Assembly (NCBI GenBank): GCA_035601835.1
Contig: DATNNM010000011.1
Coordinates: forward strand, 496,001-560,000
Source: Candidatus Tumulicola sp.
Lineage (GTDB): Bacteria; Vulcanimicrobiota; Vulcanimicrobiia; Eremiobacterales; Eremiobacteraceae
Length of the DNA stretch: 64,000 nt
Direction: 5' to 3'
The notes beneath the pieces were generated by a model, which worked only from the letters and a program-made list of their open reading frames with translations, was not told the DNA's origin and did no database searches. Of the stretch, positions 27,345-35,990 are shown piece after piece; the stretch's first letter is position 1; every line of letters starts with the position of its first letter. The translations under genes were made by a program, and so were the position numbers.

Positions 27345-28378
27345 GTCTTCTTGAGGTGATCGGCGACGATGCGCCGAGCCGCGGTCCGCGGATCCAGTTC
27401 CCGCTGGAGCACCGCGGCGAGCACGTTTTCCATCGCGCCGTTGTGCGCGAGCTCATCGGCCACATAGTCCCCGATGTGGCGCTGCACGGCAGCGACGACT
27501 TCTTCGCGCAGGCGATCGCGCGAGCGCCCCATGCGTTCGTCGGCCGTGAGGACGAGCCGGTGCCGCTGGCAGGCTTCCCATAGGGCGGGGACGCCTTCGC
27601 CGGTCGTGCCGATCGTCTCGAGCACCGGCGGCATCCAGCGGCGACGGCGCTCTTCCGATCCGCCGAGCGTCAGCATCGTCTTGAGATCGGAAACGGTCTG
27701 ATGGGCGCCCGGCCGGTCAGCCATATTGACCACGAAGATGTCGGCGATCTCGAGCAACCCGGCCTTGATGGTTTGCACGCCGTCGCCGAGTCCTGGCACG
27801 GTGACGACGACGACCGTGTCCGCGACCTTGACGATCTCCAACTCGATCTGACCCACGCCCACCGTCTCGACGAGGATGACGTCGCGTCCGAAGGCGTCCA
27901 GCGCGCGCACCGCGTCGCGCGTCGCCGGTGCCAAGCCCCCGAGACTCTTGCGCGAGGCCATGCTGCGGATGAAGACGCCGCCGTCGCCGGCGTGCCGCTG
28001 CATGCGAACGCGATCGCCGAGCACCGCGCCGCCGGTGAACGGACTCGACGGATCGACGCATACGATGCCGACGGTGCGGCCCTCCTTGCGGATCACGGCC
28101 GCGAGCAAGTCGACCAAAGTGCTTTTGCCCGAGCCGGGCGGACCCGTCACGCCGATGACGTGAGCGTGACCCGTTCGCGGATACAGGGCGGCGACCAGCG
28201 CAGCTGCCGCCGGGTCATCGTTCTCGATGAGCGTGATGGCGCGCGCGAGAGCCCGCCAATCGGCGTCGAGCACGCGGTGAGCCAGCTCGCGCCCGCGCGC
28301 TTCAGCGGCCTTGGACGGTGCGGTTTGCATGTGGGTTCGAGATTTCACGAAGCCCGCGAGGCGCGCCTCCGTCGGCAT
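27341..28378 (-). CDS. meaB: MeaB/ArgK-type G3E GTPase (B12 enzyme chaperone)
   Basis: 345-aa G3E-family GTPase that loads and protects adenosylcobalamin-dependent acyl-CoA mutases such as methylmalonyl-CoA mutase. Walker A is GVTGPPGSGKST, Walker B-type is VDPSSPFTGGAVLGDR (a MeaB signature), switch II is VETVGVGQIELEIVKVAD, and base recognition is NMADRPGA (family usually NKAD). ATG 28378 is used; ATG 28330 is an alternative. No mutase gene is in view. First gene of the leftward meaB-core metE set, 47 bp from a divergent gene. Confidence 0.9.
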   Translation of the reverse strand: MPTEARLAGFVKSRTHMQTAPSKAAEARGRELAHRVLDADWRALARAITLIENDDPAAAALVAALYPRTGHAHVIGVTGPPGSGKSTLVDLLAAVIRKEGRTVGIVCVDPSSPFTGGAVLGDRVRMQRHAGDGGVFIRSMASRKSLGGLAPATRDAVRALDAFGRDVILVETVGVGQIELEIVKVADTVVVVTVPGLGDGVQTIKAGLLEIADIFVVNMADRPGAHQTVSDLKTMLTLGGSEERRRRWMPPVLETIGTTGEGVPALWEACQRHRLVLTADERMGRSRDRLREEVVAAVQRHIGDYVADELAHNGAMENVLAAVLQRELDPRTAARRIVADHLKKT

Positions 28379-28425
28379 CGCAGCGTACAGGTGCCGCCCT
28401 GCCGGATAACTGAATCTTACTCTCC

Positions 28426-29178
28426 ATGAAGGCGATTTTGCGGGCTATCTTGTGCCTCGTTTTCGCGCTTGGGTGGCTTGCGACGTCGAGCGTGCCGGCG
28501 TCGGCGAAGTGCGCGCTCGTCCCGACCAGCTTTGTGCTCGCGGGCGTCGGCAAGTCCGGCGGCCTTTTCCGATATGAGGTGAGCCTGTGGGCCGATAGCG
28601 GCGGCCCGAGTTCCGCGGTCTTTGCGGTTTCTTCGGTCAATACGGGCCCCAAGCAGATATATGCTCCGCATGTGGTGCTGTCAAAAGGCGAAGGTGGCGC
28701 TTTCAAGGGGACGATGACGTTTGCGATCTCCGCTCGTTACGCGCGTGGGATTTCGGTCAAGCAGGTGGGCTCCAAGGACGGCACGTCGGCCCCGTGCGCC
28801 GATGCAGAGCACCGCATCGACGGACCACCGGGGACGGCGGACTTCGATGACAGCACGCCTGCGGCCAAAGCGCTGTCTGAAGCAAAGCCGGTCATCGAGA
28901 AATCGAACGATCCGGGCATTTTCGAGCACATGATGATCGCGAACTACCCTGCGCGCGAACACGCCAACGGGATTCAAGGCTCTGCGCTCGTTCAAGTCAT
29001 CGTGGGTAACGACGGAACGGTGCTGGAAGCAAGCGTGATCCGAAGCAGCGGACATCCGGGCCTCGATGGCGCCGCGCTGGAGGCTGCCAGATCGAGCACC
29101 TACGTGGAGACCAAAGTTCAAGGCAAACCCGCGGTCGGCAAGTACAAGACAGAATACTCCTTCAATCTTCCCCTCTGA
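28426..29178 (+). CDS. Exported TonB C-terminal-domain protein (paralogue 1)
   Basis: 250-aa protein with a cleavable signal peptide (hydrophobic core then SVPASA-K) instead of the membrane anchor and Pro-rich spacer of true TonB. Residues about 165-250 form a TonB C-terminal domain: YPAREHANGIQGSALVQVIV, GTVLEASVIRSSGHPGLDGA, and a YSFNLPL end. Two Cys in the N-terminal part (KCALVP and APCADA) are kept in the next gene. It starts a tandem pair 9 bp apart. The job is likely periplasmic, but without an anchor it cannot transduce energy in the usual way. Confidence 0.75.
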   Translation: MKAILRAILCLVFALGWLATSSVPASAKCALVPTSFVLAGVGKSGGLFRYEVSLWADSGGPSSAVFAVSSVNTGPKQIYAPHVVLSKGEGGAFKGTMTFAISARYARGISVKQVGSKDGTSAPCADAEHRIDGPPGTADFDDSTPAAKALSEAKPVIEKSNDPGIFEHMMIANYPAREHANGIQGSALVQVIVGNDGTVLEASVIRSSGHPGLDGAALEAARSSTYVETKVQGKPAVGKYKTEYSFNLPL

Positions 29179-29187
29179 GCGCACAGC

Positions 29188-29898
29188 ATGATCATAATCG
29201 CCGTTGTCGCGGCCCTGGCAGCAGCGTCGCCCGCCTCATCGACTGACTGTCCGGTCGCCGTCCGGACCTTTGTCCAACTCGACCATGGCGCGCGATTCTC
29301 TCGCTACCGCGTGGCCGTGACCTCGGCGATCGCTGCGCCGACTGCGGTCCGACTCGTCGTTCGAGGCGACGCCAACGCCGCTGACCCCGCAGTTTTTGTT
29401 CCGCTCCTCACTCCTCGCGAAAGCGTGGAGGGCAAAGCCACCGCCAGTGTCCTGTTCGTGTGGCCAAGCGCTGACCTTACCGCCGTCAATGTGAAGGAAG
29501 TGATCGATCTGACCACCGCCACGGTCACGCAATGCCCGCAAGCACAAGACGTCGCCATTCTCCGCTATCCCGGTGTCGAGAAGAACGTCTTCGACGATTC
29601 CGCGGAGACGCGTCAGCCACACGTCATCGCGCACGTCATAACCGATCCGTCCTTCATTAACCTAGTCGCTCCAAACGTTTCCGAAACCGACGTCTTAGCG
29701 GGTCATCAGGGCGATGCGATCATCGAAATCACAATCGGGCCGGGCGGCAAGGTCGAAGGCGTCAACGTCTTTCGATCGTCGGGTTACTACACACTGGACA
29801 ACGCCGCGCTCAAGGCCGCTCGGGAGAGCACATTTTCCGAGCCGACGCTGGACGGCAAGCCGGTGCGCCTGAGCTACTTCGTGACATACCGGTTTTGA
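29188..29898 (+). CDS. Exported TonB C-terminal-domain protein (paralogue 2)
   Basis: 236-aa paralogue of the gene just before it. It has a signal peptide ending near ASPASS, the same Cys spacing (DCPVAV and TQCPQA) and a TonB C-terminal domain: GHQGDAIIEITIGPGGKVEG, NVFRSSGYYTLDNAALKAA and a final SYFVTYRF. The N-terminal regions of the two align poorly except around the Cys pair, which points to an old duplication. Its stop overlaps or abuts the next gene. Function unknown. Confidence 0.72.
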   Translation: MIIIAVVAALAAASPASSTDCPVAVRTFVQLDHGARFSRYRVAVTSAIAAPTAVRLVVRGDANAADPAVFVPLLTPRESVEGKATASVLFVWPSADLTAVNVKEVIDLTTATVTQCPQAQDVAILRYPGVEKNVFDDSAETRQPHVIAHVITDPSFINLVAPNVSETDVLAGHQGDAIIEITIGPGGKVEGVNVFRSSGYYTLDNAALKAARESTFSEPTLDGKPVRLSYFVTYRF

Positions 29899-29912
29899 GC
29901 GCTACCGCAACG

Positions 29913-30875
29913 ATGCCCGCCTCCGACCAAGCTTCGGTCAGCATTCCGGTGCGCAAGCCGTTCACGCTGTTCTCGACCGTGACGTCGCACGGCTGGTATC
30001 AAACGCTGCCGTTCCGCTGGGATCAACGGCGCGGCGTGCTCTTGCGCGCCGAGCAACTGATGGATCATCGCGTCATGCTGCTCGAGATCTCCGAACAGCG
30101 TTCAACGAAGCGCGGCTACAGCGACGTGCTCTTCAAGGTCAAGGGTGAAGGCGCGACCGACCCCGGCGTTGCTCAAGAGATGGCGCGCCGCGTCACGATC
30201 ATGCTGCACTTGGATGAGGACCTGCAGTCATTCTACGCGTTGTGCCGCAAGCTGCCGGAGATGAAGGGCGCGTTGCGCTGGGGCGCCGGCCGCAGCATGC
30301 GCGCATCGTCGCTGTGGGAGGATGTCGTCAAGACCGTGCTCGGCACCAACGTGCTATGGAAGCAAGCGGTCGTGATGATCAACCGGCTGGCGGACCTCGG
30401 GGAAGTGTGCCCGGCTGATACCACGCTCAAGGCCTGGCCCTCGCCGGGTCGCGTGGCGCGCGCAGGCGAGCGCTATCTGCGCGACGTGGTTCGCGCGGGC
30501 TACCGCGCGCCGTATATCATCGAACTGGCAGCGGCGCAGAAGACGGGCGCCCTCGACTTCGACACGATCGAGGCACAAGCGAAGACGATGGACGCCGAGC
30601 AGCTCTACAAAACCCTGGTCAAACTCAAAGGCATCGGCAAATCGTCGGCTCATTTCCTCATGAATCTGCTCGGACATTACGACCACATCGCGGTCGACAG
30701 CGCCACGTACGCATATGCCAAGCGAGAACTCTTCCGCGGAAAGCGTCCGACCGAAAAGCAGATCCGCAAGAGGTTTGCGGAGTTCGGCCGCTGGCAATCG
30801 CTCGTCTATTGGTTTGGACGTTGGTCGCCTAAGCTCGAATGGTGGGAGGACGCAAGCGGTCGAGCGTCTATGTGA
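29913..30875 (+). CDS. HhH-GPD DNA glycosylase (AlkA-like)
   Basis: 320-aa helix-hairpin-helix DNA glycosylase of the 3-methyladenine glycosylase II type, for base excision of alkylated bases. The hairpin is LVKLKGIGKSSAHFLMNLL, and the catalytic Asp is in HYDHIAVDSATY. The N-terminal third resembles the AlkA beta-sheet domain. ATG 29913 is used; a TTG at 29895 overlapping the previous stop is possible. An Ogt-like alkylation-repair protein is encoded 2.5 kb downstream. Confidence 0.82.
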   Translation: MPASDQASVSIPVRKPFTLFSTVTSHGWYQTLPFRWDQRRGVLLRAEQLMDHRVMLLEISEQRSTKRGYSDVLFKVKGEGATDPGVAQEMARRVTIMLHLDEDLQSFYALCRKLPEMKGALRWGAGRSMRASSLWEDVVKTVLGTNVLWKQAVVMINRLADLGEVCPADTTLKAWPSPGRVARAGERYLRDVVRAGYRAPYIIELAAAQKTGALDFDTIEAQAKTMDAEQLYKTLVKLKGIGKSSAHFLMNLLGHYDHIAVDSATYAYAKRELFRGKRPTEKQIRKRFAEFGRWQSLVYWFGRWSPKLEWWEDASGRASM

Positions 30876-30877
30876 CG

Positions 30878-32101
30878 TCAGGCTATCCGCGTTCCTGGGA
30901 AATACGCAGCCAGGATCGCCGCCGCCGGCATGCCTGCGTCGGCGCGGCCGCGCGCGCCCCACTGGCACATCCCGACGCCGTGACCGAGCCCATGCCCCGT
31001 CACCGCAAACGCCTCACCGTCTCGAACGATGTCGAACATGCTGCTCGGCAGCACCTTATAGCCCAGCGCTTCGGCGACGTTGACGTAGAAGCGCCTGCCA
31101 TCGTAGTCCGAGTCCGCTGCATCAGTCCGGGAAACGCGCAGCCGTTTCACGCGTCCGCCGGGCCAGCGTTCTGAGACGTCCACGCCCACGAGCCGATCGG
31201 CGGGAACCCCAAGCGCGCGTGCCATCGCGTCACGCGCGATGCTGTTCTTCCAGGCGAAGTACGGTGCTGCGGAGCAATACGCGCGTCCGCCGGCGTCGTC
31301 GTCCGCCACGCCGTTGAGGTATGACGGACCTGCGCGGCCCGTCAGCTCGACGCTGCCGGCCGTATGGCCGCCGCAAGCCGAACTGTAGAAAACATCAGCC
31401 GGCGCAGCTCCGGCGACCAGCACTTGGCCCGAAGTAGCCGCCACGGCGCTGGAAAATGTCGGAGCGATCCCGTCGAGCCCGCGATACACTTGGCTCGAGG
31501 TGTCGTCGGTAAGGTCGTACGCGCGCGCCGAAGCGTGCGCGGCCGCGCGAATCGCATACGTCCGTGCGGCGATCGCTTGCGCCCTGATGGACTCCGTATG
31601 CCAGCCCGGACTGATTTCTGACGCCAGCGTCGAAGCGACGTATGAATCGACGTCGACATAATTGATGACAGTGATCGCTCCGGCTTGCATGGCGACCGTC
31701 AGCGAGCCGTTGTAGCGCCGCAGCAATGGCTGGCCGCCCGCGGTGTAGCTCGTCACCGCGAATGGGGCAGGCGATGCGATCAATACGACGGGGTCGTTGA
31801 TCGGTGCTTGCCGGCCGTCGAGCGTGAGAGTGGCGGCCACAGCGTCGAAGACAGCGTTGGCCGCGGACAACCGGTCGGCGCCGACCGCGATGGAAAGCGG
31901 TACGAGACCGCTGACCTCGAGCCGCGCGATCGACGATCCGGAAAAGAGTTTGACTCGGATGGAGCGCCCTGCGACTTCGCCGGCAGCGCTCGCTGCGGAC
32001 GGATCGACAAGCGACGCAAATGCCCAAGCCGCGCCCGCGCTCACCACGAACTCGCGACGAGTCCACACGAGCGTTGTATGTTGCGCGCCCGAACGAAGCA
32101 T
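30878..32101 (-). CDS. SpoIID/LytB-domain peptidoglycan-acting protein with Tat signal
   Basis: 407-aa exported protein. A twin-arginine signal (WTRREFVVSAGAAWAFA) begins about residue 13, so ATG 32101 is preferred over longer starts. The SpoIID catalytic Glu is in LASEISPGWHTESIRAQAIAARTYA, and zinc/fold residues are in SSACGGHTAGS and HGLGHGVGMCQWGA. In Bacilli SpoIID cuts glycan strands during sporulation; homologs in non-sporulating bacteria remodel cell walls. It ends 2 bp from the convergent glycosylase gene and is divergent from the P1 peptidase. Confidence 0.85.
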   Translation of the reverse strand: MLRSGAQHTTLVWTRREFVVSAGAAWAFASLVDPSAASAAGEVAGRSIRVKLFSGSSIARLEVSGLVPLSIAVGADRLSAANAVFDAVAATLTLDGRQAPINDPVVLIASPAPFAVTSYTAGGQPLLRRYNGSLTVAMQAGAITVINYVDVDSYVASTLASEISPGWHTESIRAQAIAARTYAIRAAAHASARAYDLTDDTSSQVYRGLDGIAPTFSSAVAATSGQVLVAGAAPADVFYSSACGGHTAGSVELTGRAGPSYLNGVADDDAGGRAYCSAAPYFAWKNSIARDAMARALGVPADRLVGVDVSERWPGGRVKRLRVSRTDAADSDYDGRRFYVNVAEALGYKVLPSSMFDIVRDGEAFAVTGHGLGHGVGMCQWGARGRADAGMPAAAILAAYFPGTRIA

Positions 32102-32144
32102 TCCTATATAGGCAGCGTCCAAGCAAGCGGCGAAAACGCGAGCC

Positions 32145-33320
32145 ATGATAGTACGAGTCACGATCGCGTTTTTGATGCTCACCGGCACACCGGCGCTCAC
32201 CCTTGCAGCTCCTTTCCAAAGCGATGGACCCTATGCGAAGGCGCCGGCGCTTGGCATCCGCATCGGCACGCTGTCGCCCGGCCCGTTGGATGCGATCACC
32301 GACGTCGCCGGCGTGCGCGTCGGTCACGTGACGCACATCGCGGGCGACGGCGCGCTTGTGCCCGGCACGGGCCCGGTACGCACCGGCGTCACCGCGATCA
32401 TTCCGCGCGTCGATGTCTGGCACAAGAAAGTATTCGCGGCGGCGTGGCCGATCAACGGCAACGGCGAGATGACCGGCACGACATGGGTCAACGAAGCCGG
32501 CTGGCTTGAAGTGCCGATCCTGTTGACCGATACGCTCTCGGTCGGAAGAGTCGATGACGGCGTCGTGAGTTGGATGATGAAGCACTACCCGCAGGTCGGC
32601 GTCGAGGATGACGTGCCCCTGCCGGTGGTGGCTGAATGCGATGACGGTTACCTCAATGATATGCGCGGCCGGCACAACACGGCCGACGATGCGGTGACCG
32701 CCCTTGAAACAGCGGCCGGCGGCGCCGTCGAGCAGGGGAGCATCGGCGCGGGCACCGGCATGGCTTCGTACGGTTTCAAGGGAGGCATCGGAACGGCGTC
32801 ACGCGTCTTGAGCGCGAAGGACGGCGGCTACACGGTAGGCGTGCTCGTGAACGCGAACAACGGCAGCGAAGGCCGCCGCGCCCTGCTCGTCAACGGTGTG
32901 CCGGTCGGTCAGGCATTGAGCAGCGAAGTCTCGTTGCTGCCGGAGCGAACCCACTCGATTATCGTCATCGTGGCGACCGACGCGCCGCTCTTGCACGATC
33001 AACTGCTGCGAGTCGCGAAGCGCTCGGCTCTTGGGCTCGCGCGCACGGGAACCACTGCGTTGGACCAAAGCGGTGACCTCGTCATCGCTTTCTCGACCGC
33101 GAACGTCGTGCCGCATTATCCGGACCAACGCACTTTCAAGGTGACCACAATGGATCATGCGCACATCAATCCGATCTTTCTCGCAACGGCCGATGCGACC
33201 GAAGAAGCGGTTATCAACGCGCTGCTTTCGGCGAAATCCATCACCGGACGCGATGGCCACACGGTCAAGGCGCTGCCGCACGACCGCTTGCTGCAGATCA
33301 TGCACCGCTACGGAAGATAG
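32145..33320 (+). CDS. P1-family (DmpA-like) aminopeptidase
   Basis: 391-aa exported peptidase (signal ending near LTLAAP) of the DmpA/BapA family, Ntn-like enzymes that cut themselves into alpha and beta chains. NGNGEMTGTTWVNEAG and SIGAGTGMASYGFKGGIGTASR are family motifs. The beta chain should begin at Ser in HSIIVIVATDAPLL; the residue before it is His, whereas I recall Gly in DmpA. It likely releases N-terminal residues or beta-amino acids from peptides. The ATG at 32145 is embedded in a CATG shared with a possible start on the other strand. Confidence 0.85.
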   Translation: MIVRVTIAFLMLTGTPALTLAAPFQSDGPYAKAPALGIRIGTLSPGPLDAITDVAGVRVGHVTHIAGDGALVPGTGPVRTGVTAIIPRVDVWHKKVFAAAWPINGNGEMTGTTWVNEAGWLEVPILLTDTLSVGRVDDGVVSWMMKHYPQVGVEDDVPLPVVAECDDGYLNDMRGRHNTADDAVTALETAAGGAVEQGSIGAGTGMASYGFKGGIGTASRVLSAKDGGYTVGVLVNANNGSEGRRALLVNGVPVGQALSSEVSLLPERTHSIIVIVATDAPLLHDQLLRVAKRSALGLARTGTTALDQSGDLVIAFSTANVVPHYPDQRTFKVTTMDHAHINPIFLATADATEEAVINALLSAKSITGRDGHTVKALPHDRLLQIMHRYGR

Positions 33321-33329
33321 CTAGAGGCC

Positions 33330-33875
33330 TTGGCTTTCCGCGGCACCTGCTCAACCGGCGTCGTGCAGGCGGGCCGGCAGCGGCTGCGCGTGGCTTGGAC
33401 GCATGCCGGCATCGCGTTTCTCGACCCCGAGCGCCGCGGCTTGCGGCTCGCGATCGAAAAGCGCATCCGCATGCGCCTCAAGGAGGCGCCGGTGCCGCGA
33501 TTGATTCGCGACTCGCTTTACGCCCTCGCCCGCGGCGCACCCGATATCGATGTGCCGATCGACCTTTCGTGGGCAAGAGACTACGAGCGCGACGTGCTGC
33601 TCGCCGCGCGCAGCATACGCTGGGGAGAAACGCGCCCGTATAGCTGGCTTGCGCGCGAGGCCCGCCGCCCGCTCGCCGTCCGAGCGGCCGCCAGCGTCAT
33701 CGCGCGTAACCCGCTATGGTTTCTCGTGCCCTGGCATCGCGTTATCTACAAGGATGGGCGCGCAACACGACCCGGCCGCGGCGGTCCGCCTCAGTATAAG
33801 GAAGAACTGCTCGCGCGCGAACGCAAAAAGCCGGGCACTAGGGCAGCCGCAGTTCCATCTCGTCGGAAGGGCTGA
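33330..33875 (+). CDS. Ogt/MGMT-like protein with Trp in place of the acceptor Cys
   Basis: 181-aa protein with the full two-domain layout of O6-alkylguanine-DNA alkyltransferases: an N-terminal domain (about 1-75) and a C-terminal DNA-binding domain with IRWGETRPYSWLAREARRP, ASVIARNP and FLVPWHRVIYKDG. The PCHRV acceptor site reads PWHRV (Trp135). Trp there is the hallmark of alkyltransferase-like (ATL) proteins, which bind lesions and pass them to nucleotide excision repair. ATLs are usually short, so this looks like an Ogt that lost its Cys. Start TTG 33330 follows AGAGG. The tail overlaps the convergent GNAT gene by 38 bp. Confidence 0.75.
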   Translation: MAFRGTCSTGVVQAGRQRLRVAWTHAGIAFLDPERRGLRLAIEKRIRMRLKEAPVPRLIRDSLYALARGAPDIDVPIDLSWARDYERDVLLAARSIRWGETRPYSWLAREARRPLAVRAAASVIARNPLWFLVPWHRVIYKDGRATRPGRGGPPQYKEELLARERKKPGTRAAAVPSRRKG

Positions 33876-34311
33876 AGCCTAGGGCTTCATACACGGGTCT
33901 GCCCATCGTCGAGCTGCGCAAACGCACGACGACGCAAGCGCGCTCCTTGGCCCATTGCACCGCTCGCGAAGTCAGCGCGCTCGCGATACCGTTGCGGCGC
34001 CGAGCCGGAATCACGTAGACGTGAGAGATGATGGCAGACTGCCTTCCATAGATAAGGTTGCGGTAGTCGGCAGGTTTGTAGACCGCCGTCAGCCCGACCA
34101 TCAGGCCATCGACTTCGGCCACGAACAACGTGCCTGCGCCATCGGCGATCAGTCCTCCGAAGAACTTGACGTAGCGATCGCGCCAACTCCGGTCCTTGAC
34201 GTCGAGGTCGCTTCCGTCCAATTCGAGGGTCATCTCGCGCCGCAACCAGCACGTGCCGGCGATCTCGTCCGCTCGGATCTCGCGGATCGCGAACGCGGTA
34301 TTGGGGCTCAC
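33838..34311 (-). CDS. GNAT-family N-acetyltransferase
   Basis: 157-aa acetyltransferase. Seen are the acceptor-strand region TLFVAEVDGLMVGLTAVYK, then HVYVIPARRRNGIASALTSRAVQWAKE, where RRRNGIA is the acetyl-CoA pyrophosphate loop, and a PVYEALGF end. The target is unknown. GTG 34311 overlaps the stop of hflX as GTGA, so it is coupled to hflX; longer in-frame starts would lie inside hflX. The 3' end overlaps the Ogt-like gene. Confidence 0.8.
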   Translation of the reverse strand: MSPNTAFAIREIRADEIAGTCWLRREMTLELDGSDLDVKDRSWRDRYVKFFGGLIADGAGTLFVAEVDGLMVGLTAVYKPADYRNLIYGRQSAIISHVYVIPARRRNGIASALTSRAVQWAKERACVVVRLRSSTMGRPVYEALGFSPSDEMELRLP

Positions 34312-35378
34312 GTCAGAGCGCTCGACACCGCGCGTTTGAGTTCGTCGAGGCCCGCTCCGGTCTTGGCGGAGACTCGTACCCCGCCACCGCTTGGCGTGGC
34401 GGTCGCGATGTCGCTCTTGTTCCAAGCCACGATCGTCGGCTTTTCTCCGGCACCGAGTTCGCGAAGCACCGTCTCGACCGCTTCGCGCTGGCGCATCCAA
34501 TGCGGATTGCTGGAATCGATCACATGCACCAAGAGCGTTGCGCTCGTCACCTCTTCCAGCGTCGCCCGAAACGCGGCGACCAGCTCTTTTGGCAGGTCGC
34601 TGACGAAGCCGACCGTGTCCGCCACGATGGCGCTCGCATCATCGTCGAGCCGGATCTTACGCAGCGTCGGATCGAGCGTGGCAAAGGGTTGATCCGCGAC
34701 GAAAACACGTGCCCCGGTCAATGCGTTCAGCAGTGAAGACTTGCCCGCGTTGGTGTAACCGACCAGCGCGATCACCGGCGTTCCTTCGCGACTCCGTCGT
34801 TGCTCGCGGCGCCTCTTGCGCACGTCTAACACCTGACCCTCGAGCAGCGAGATGCGCAAACGGATGCGCCGCCGATCGACCTCGAGTTTGGTCTCGCCCG
34901 GGCCGCGCGTGCCGATGCCGCCGCCCAAACGAGAGAGGGCGTCCTGGCTGCCGATCAGATTCGCGGCGCGGTGGCGCAGCTGCGCGAGCTCGACCTGCAG
35001 TTTGCCTTCGCCGGTCCGGGCGTGCCGCGCGAAGATGTCGAGGATGACGACCGATCTGTCCATCACGAAGACATCGCCGCCCATGACCTTCTCCAGCGCG
35101 GCGCGCTGACGAGGCCGCAAGCTGTTCAAGACGATGACGCCCTCGGCGTGTTGCTCGCGCACGGCCGCCGCAAGCTCCTCGGCCTTGCCCGTCCCTATTA
35201 ATGTAGACGGGTCAACGGCCGAGCGGCGCTGCAGCATCCGGCTCACGACTTGCGTGCCGGCGGCCCGTGCCAGCGCCTCGAGTTCGTCGACTTCGACCTC
35301 AAAGCGTGAACGATCGCCGCGGGTGTCGACGCCGACCAGGATCACACGCTGGGGGCCGGGTTGGGTCGCGTGAAGCAT
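34308..35378 (-). CDS. hflX: GTPase HflX
   Basis: 356-aa ribosome-splitting GTPase of heat or stress response. The N-terminal HflX domain has LIGTGKAEEL, LRPRQRAALEK and ELAQLRHRAANLIG; LSRLGGGIGTRGPGETKLE is the Gly-rich linker. The G domain has GYTNAGKSSLLN (G1), ATLDPTLRKI (G2 region), DTVGFVSDLP (G3) and NKSD (G4). ATG 35378 is chosen at the natural family start. It leads a two-gene operon with the GNAT gene. Confidence 0.93.
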   Translation of the reverse strand: MLHATQPGPQRVILVGVDTRGDRSRFEVEVDELEALARAAGTQVVSRMLQRRSAVDPSTLIGTGKAEELAAAVREQHAEGVIVLNSLRPRQRAALEKVMGGDVFVMDRSVVILDIFARHARTGEGKLQVELAQLRHRAANLIGSQDALSRLGGGIGTRGPGETKLEVDRRRIRLRISLLEGQVLDVRKRRREQRRSREGTPVIALVGYTNAGKSSLLNALTGARVFVADQPFATLDPTLRKIRLDDDASAIVADTVGFVSDLPKELVAAFRATLEEVTSATLLVHVIDSSNPHWMRQREAVETVLRELGAGEKPTIVAWNKSDIATATPSGGGVRVSAKTGAGLDELKRAVSSALT

Positions 35379-35423
35379 TGGGTAACGATACGACGGGGGC
35401 GGCCATATAGCCGCCCACGTCAT

Positions 35424-35455
35424 CCGAGCTCGCGTCGCTCGCTCGGAACACTACA
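35424..35455 (+). repeat. Hairpin repeat, CCGAGC subtype
   Basis: CCGAGC, 11-bp loop, GCTCGG, followed by AACACTACA. The stem matches the reverse complement of the copy at 42606, and the ACTACA tail matches the main family. Confidence 0.55.
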
Positions 35456-35469
35456 TCGAGGTGAGTTAT

Positions 35470-35865
35470 CTAAACGGCGGAGAGAGTCGGGGGCGCTTTG
35501 CGCAAGCCGGGCGGATGGTCCGCCACCGGCGTCAGCGCCGCGAAGCTCAATTGTTTCTGATAGGTCGAGATGAGAAGCTCGACGCCGCCGTGGACGCTGC
35601 CCTCCGAGGCGACGCATTTGGACAGTTTTTTGGTGAAGTATTCTTCCAGATTCGATAACGCGTGCTGCCAGTAGGCGTCTTTCGTCAGCCGCGAGCCGTC
35701 GTACCGATTCTTGTCGACAAGCCAAACAAAAACCGGCTCGCTTCCTTCGCGAAACCCCAACACGAACAGGGGTATCGGCTGGGCGGCCGGCTCATCCTCT
35801 GGGTGGAACGAACAAACCGTATAGAACTCGAGTAAGACGTGCTCAGGCTCGATGGGTTTACTCAC
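35470..35865 (-). CDS. Conserved-looking protein of unknown function
   Basis: 131-aa soluble protein, no signal peptide. GTG 35865 has GGAGGAGG eight bases upstream, an unusually strong ribosome binding site, and the frame before it has coding content only by chance. It has a mixed alpha/beta look with VFVWLVDKNRYDGSRLTKDAYWQ in the middle and a short C-terminal tail rich in Pro/Leu. It stands alone between hflX and glcD, leftward. I do not recognise a family. Confidence 0.6.
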   Translation of the reverse strand: MSKPIEPEHVLLEFYTVCSFHPEDEPAAQPIPLFVLGFREGSEPVFVWLVDKNRYDGSRLTKDAYWQHALSNLEEYFTKKLSKCVASEGSVHGGVELLISTYQKQLSFAALTPVADHPPGLRKAPPTLSAV

Positions 35866-35954
35866 CGGCGCCTCCTCCCGCTCTGAAGAGAAGATTCGGA
35901 CGCGCGCGCGGCAGGCGTGGTTGGTCCGTGGACCCGAGCTTCGTCGGGCAATAA

Positions 35955-35979
35955 AACGGACCTGCAGGTGCGTTGCGAC
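35955..35979 (+). repeat. Hairpin repeat, degenerate AACGGACC subtype
   Basis: AACGGACC-TGC-AGGTGCGTT followed by GCGAC. It resembles the copy at 9407 (AACGGACC...GGTCCGTT-GCTAC) with changes. It ends 11 bp before the glcD start. Confidence 0.5.
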
Positions 35980-35990
35980 AATACCCGGGC

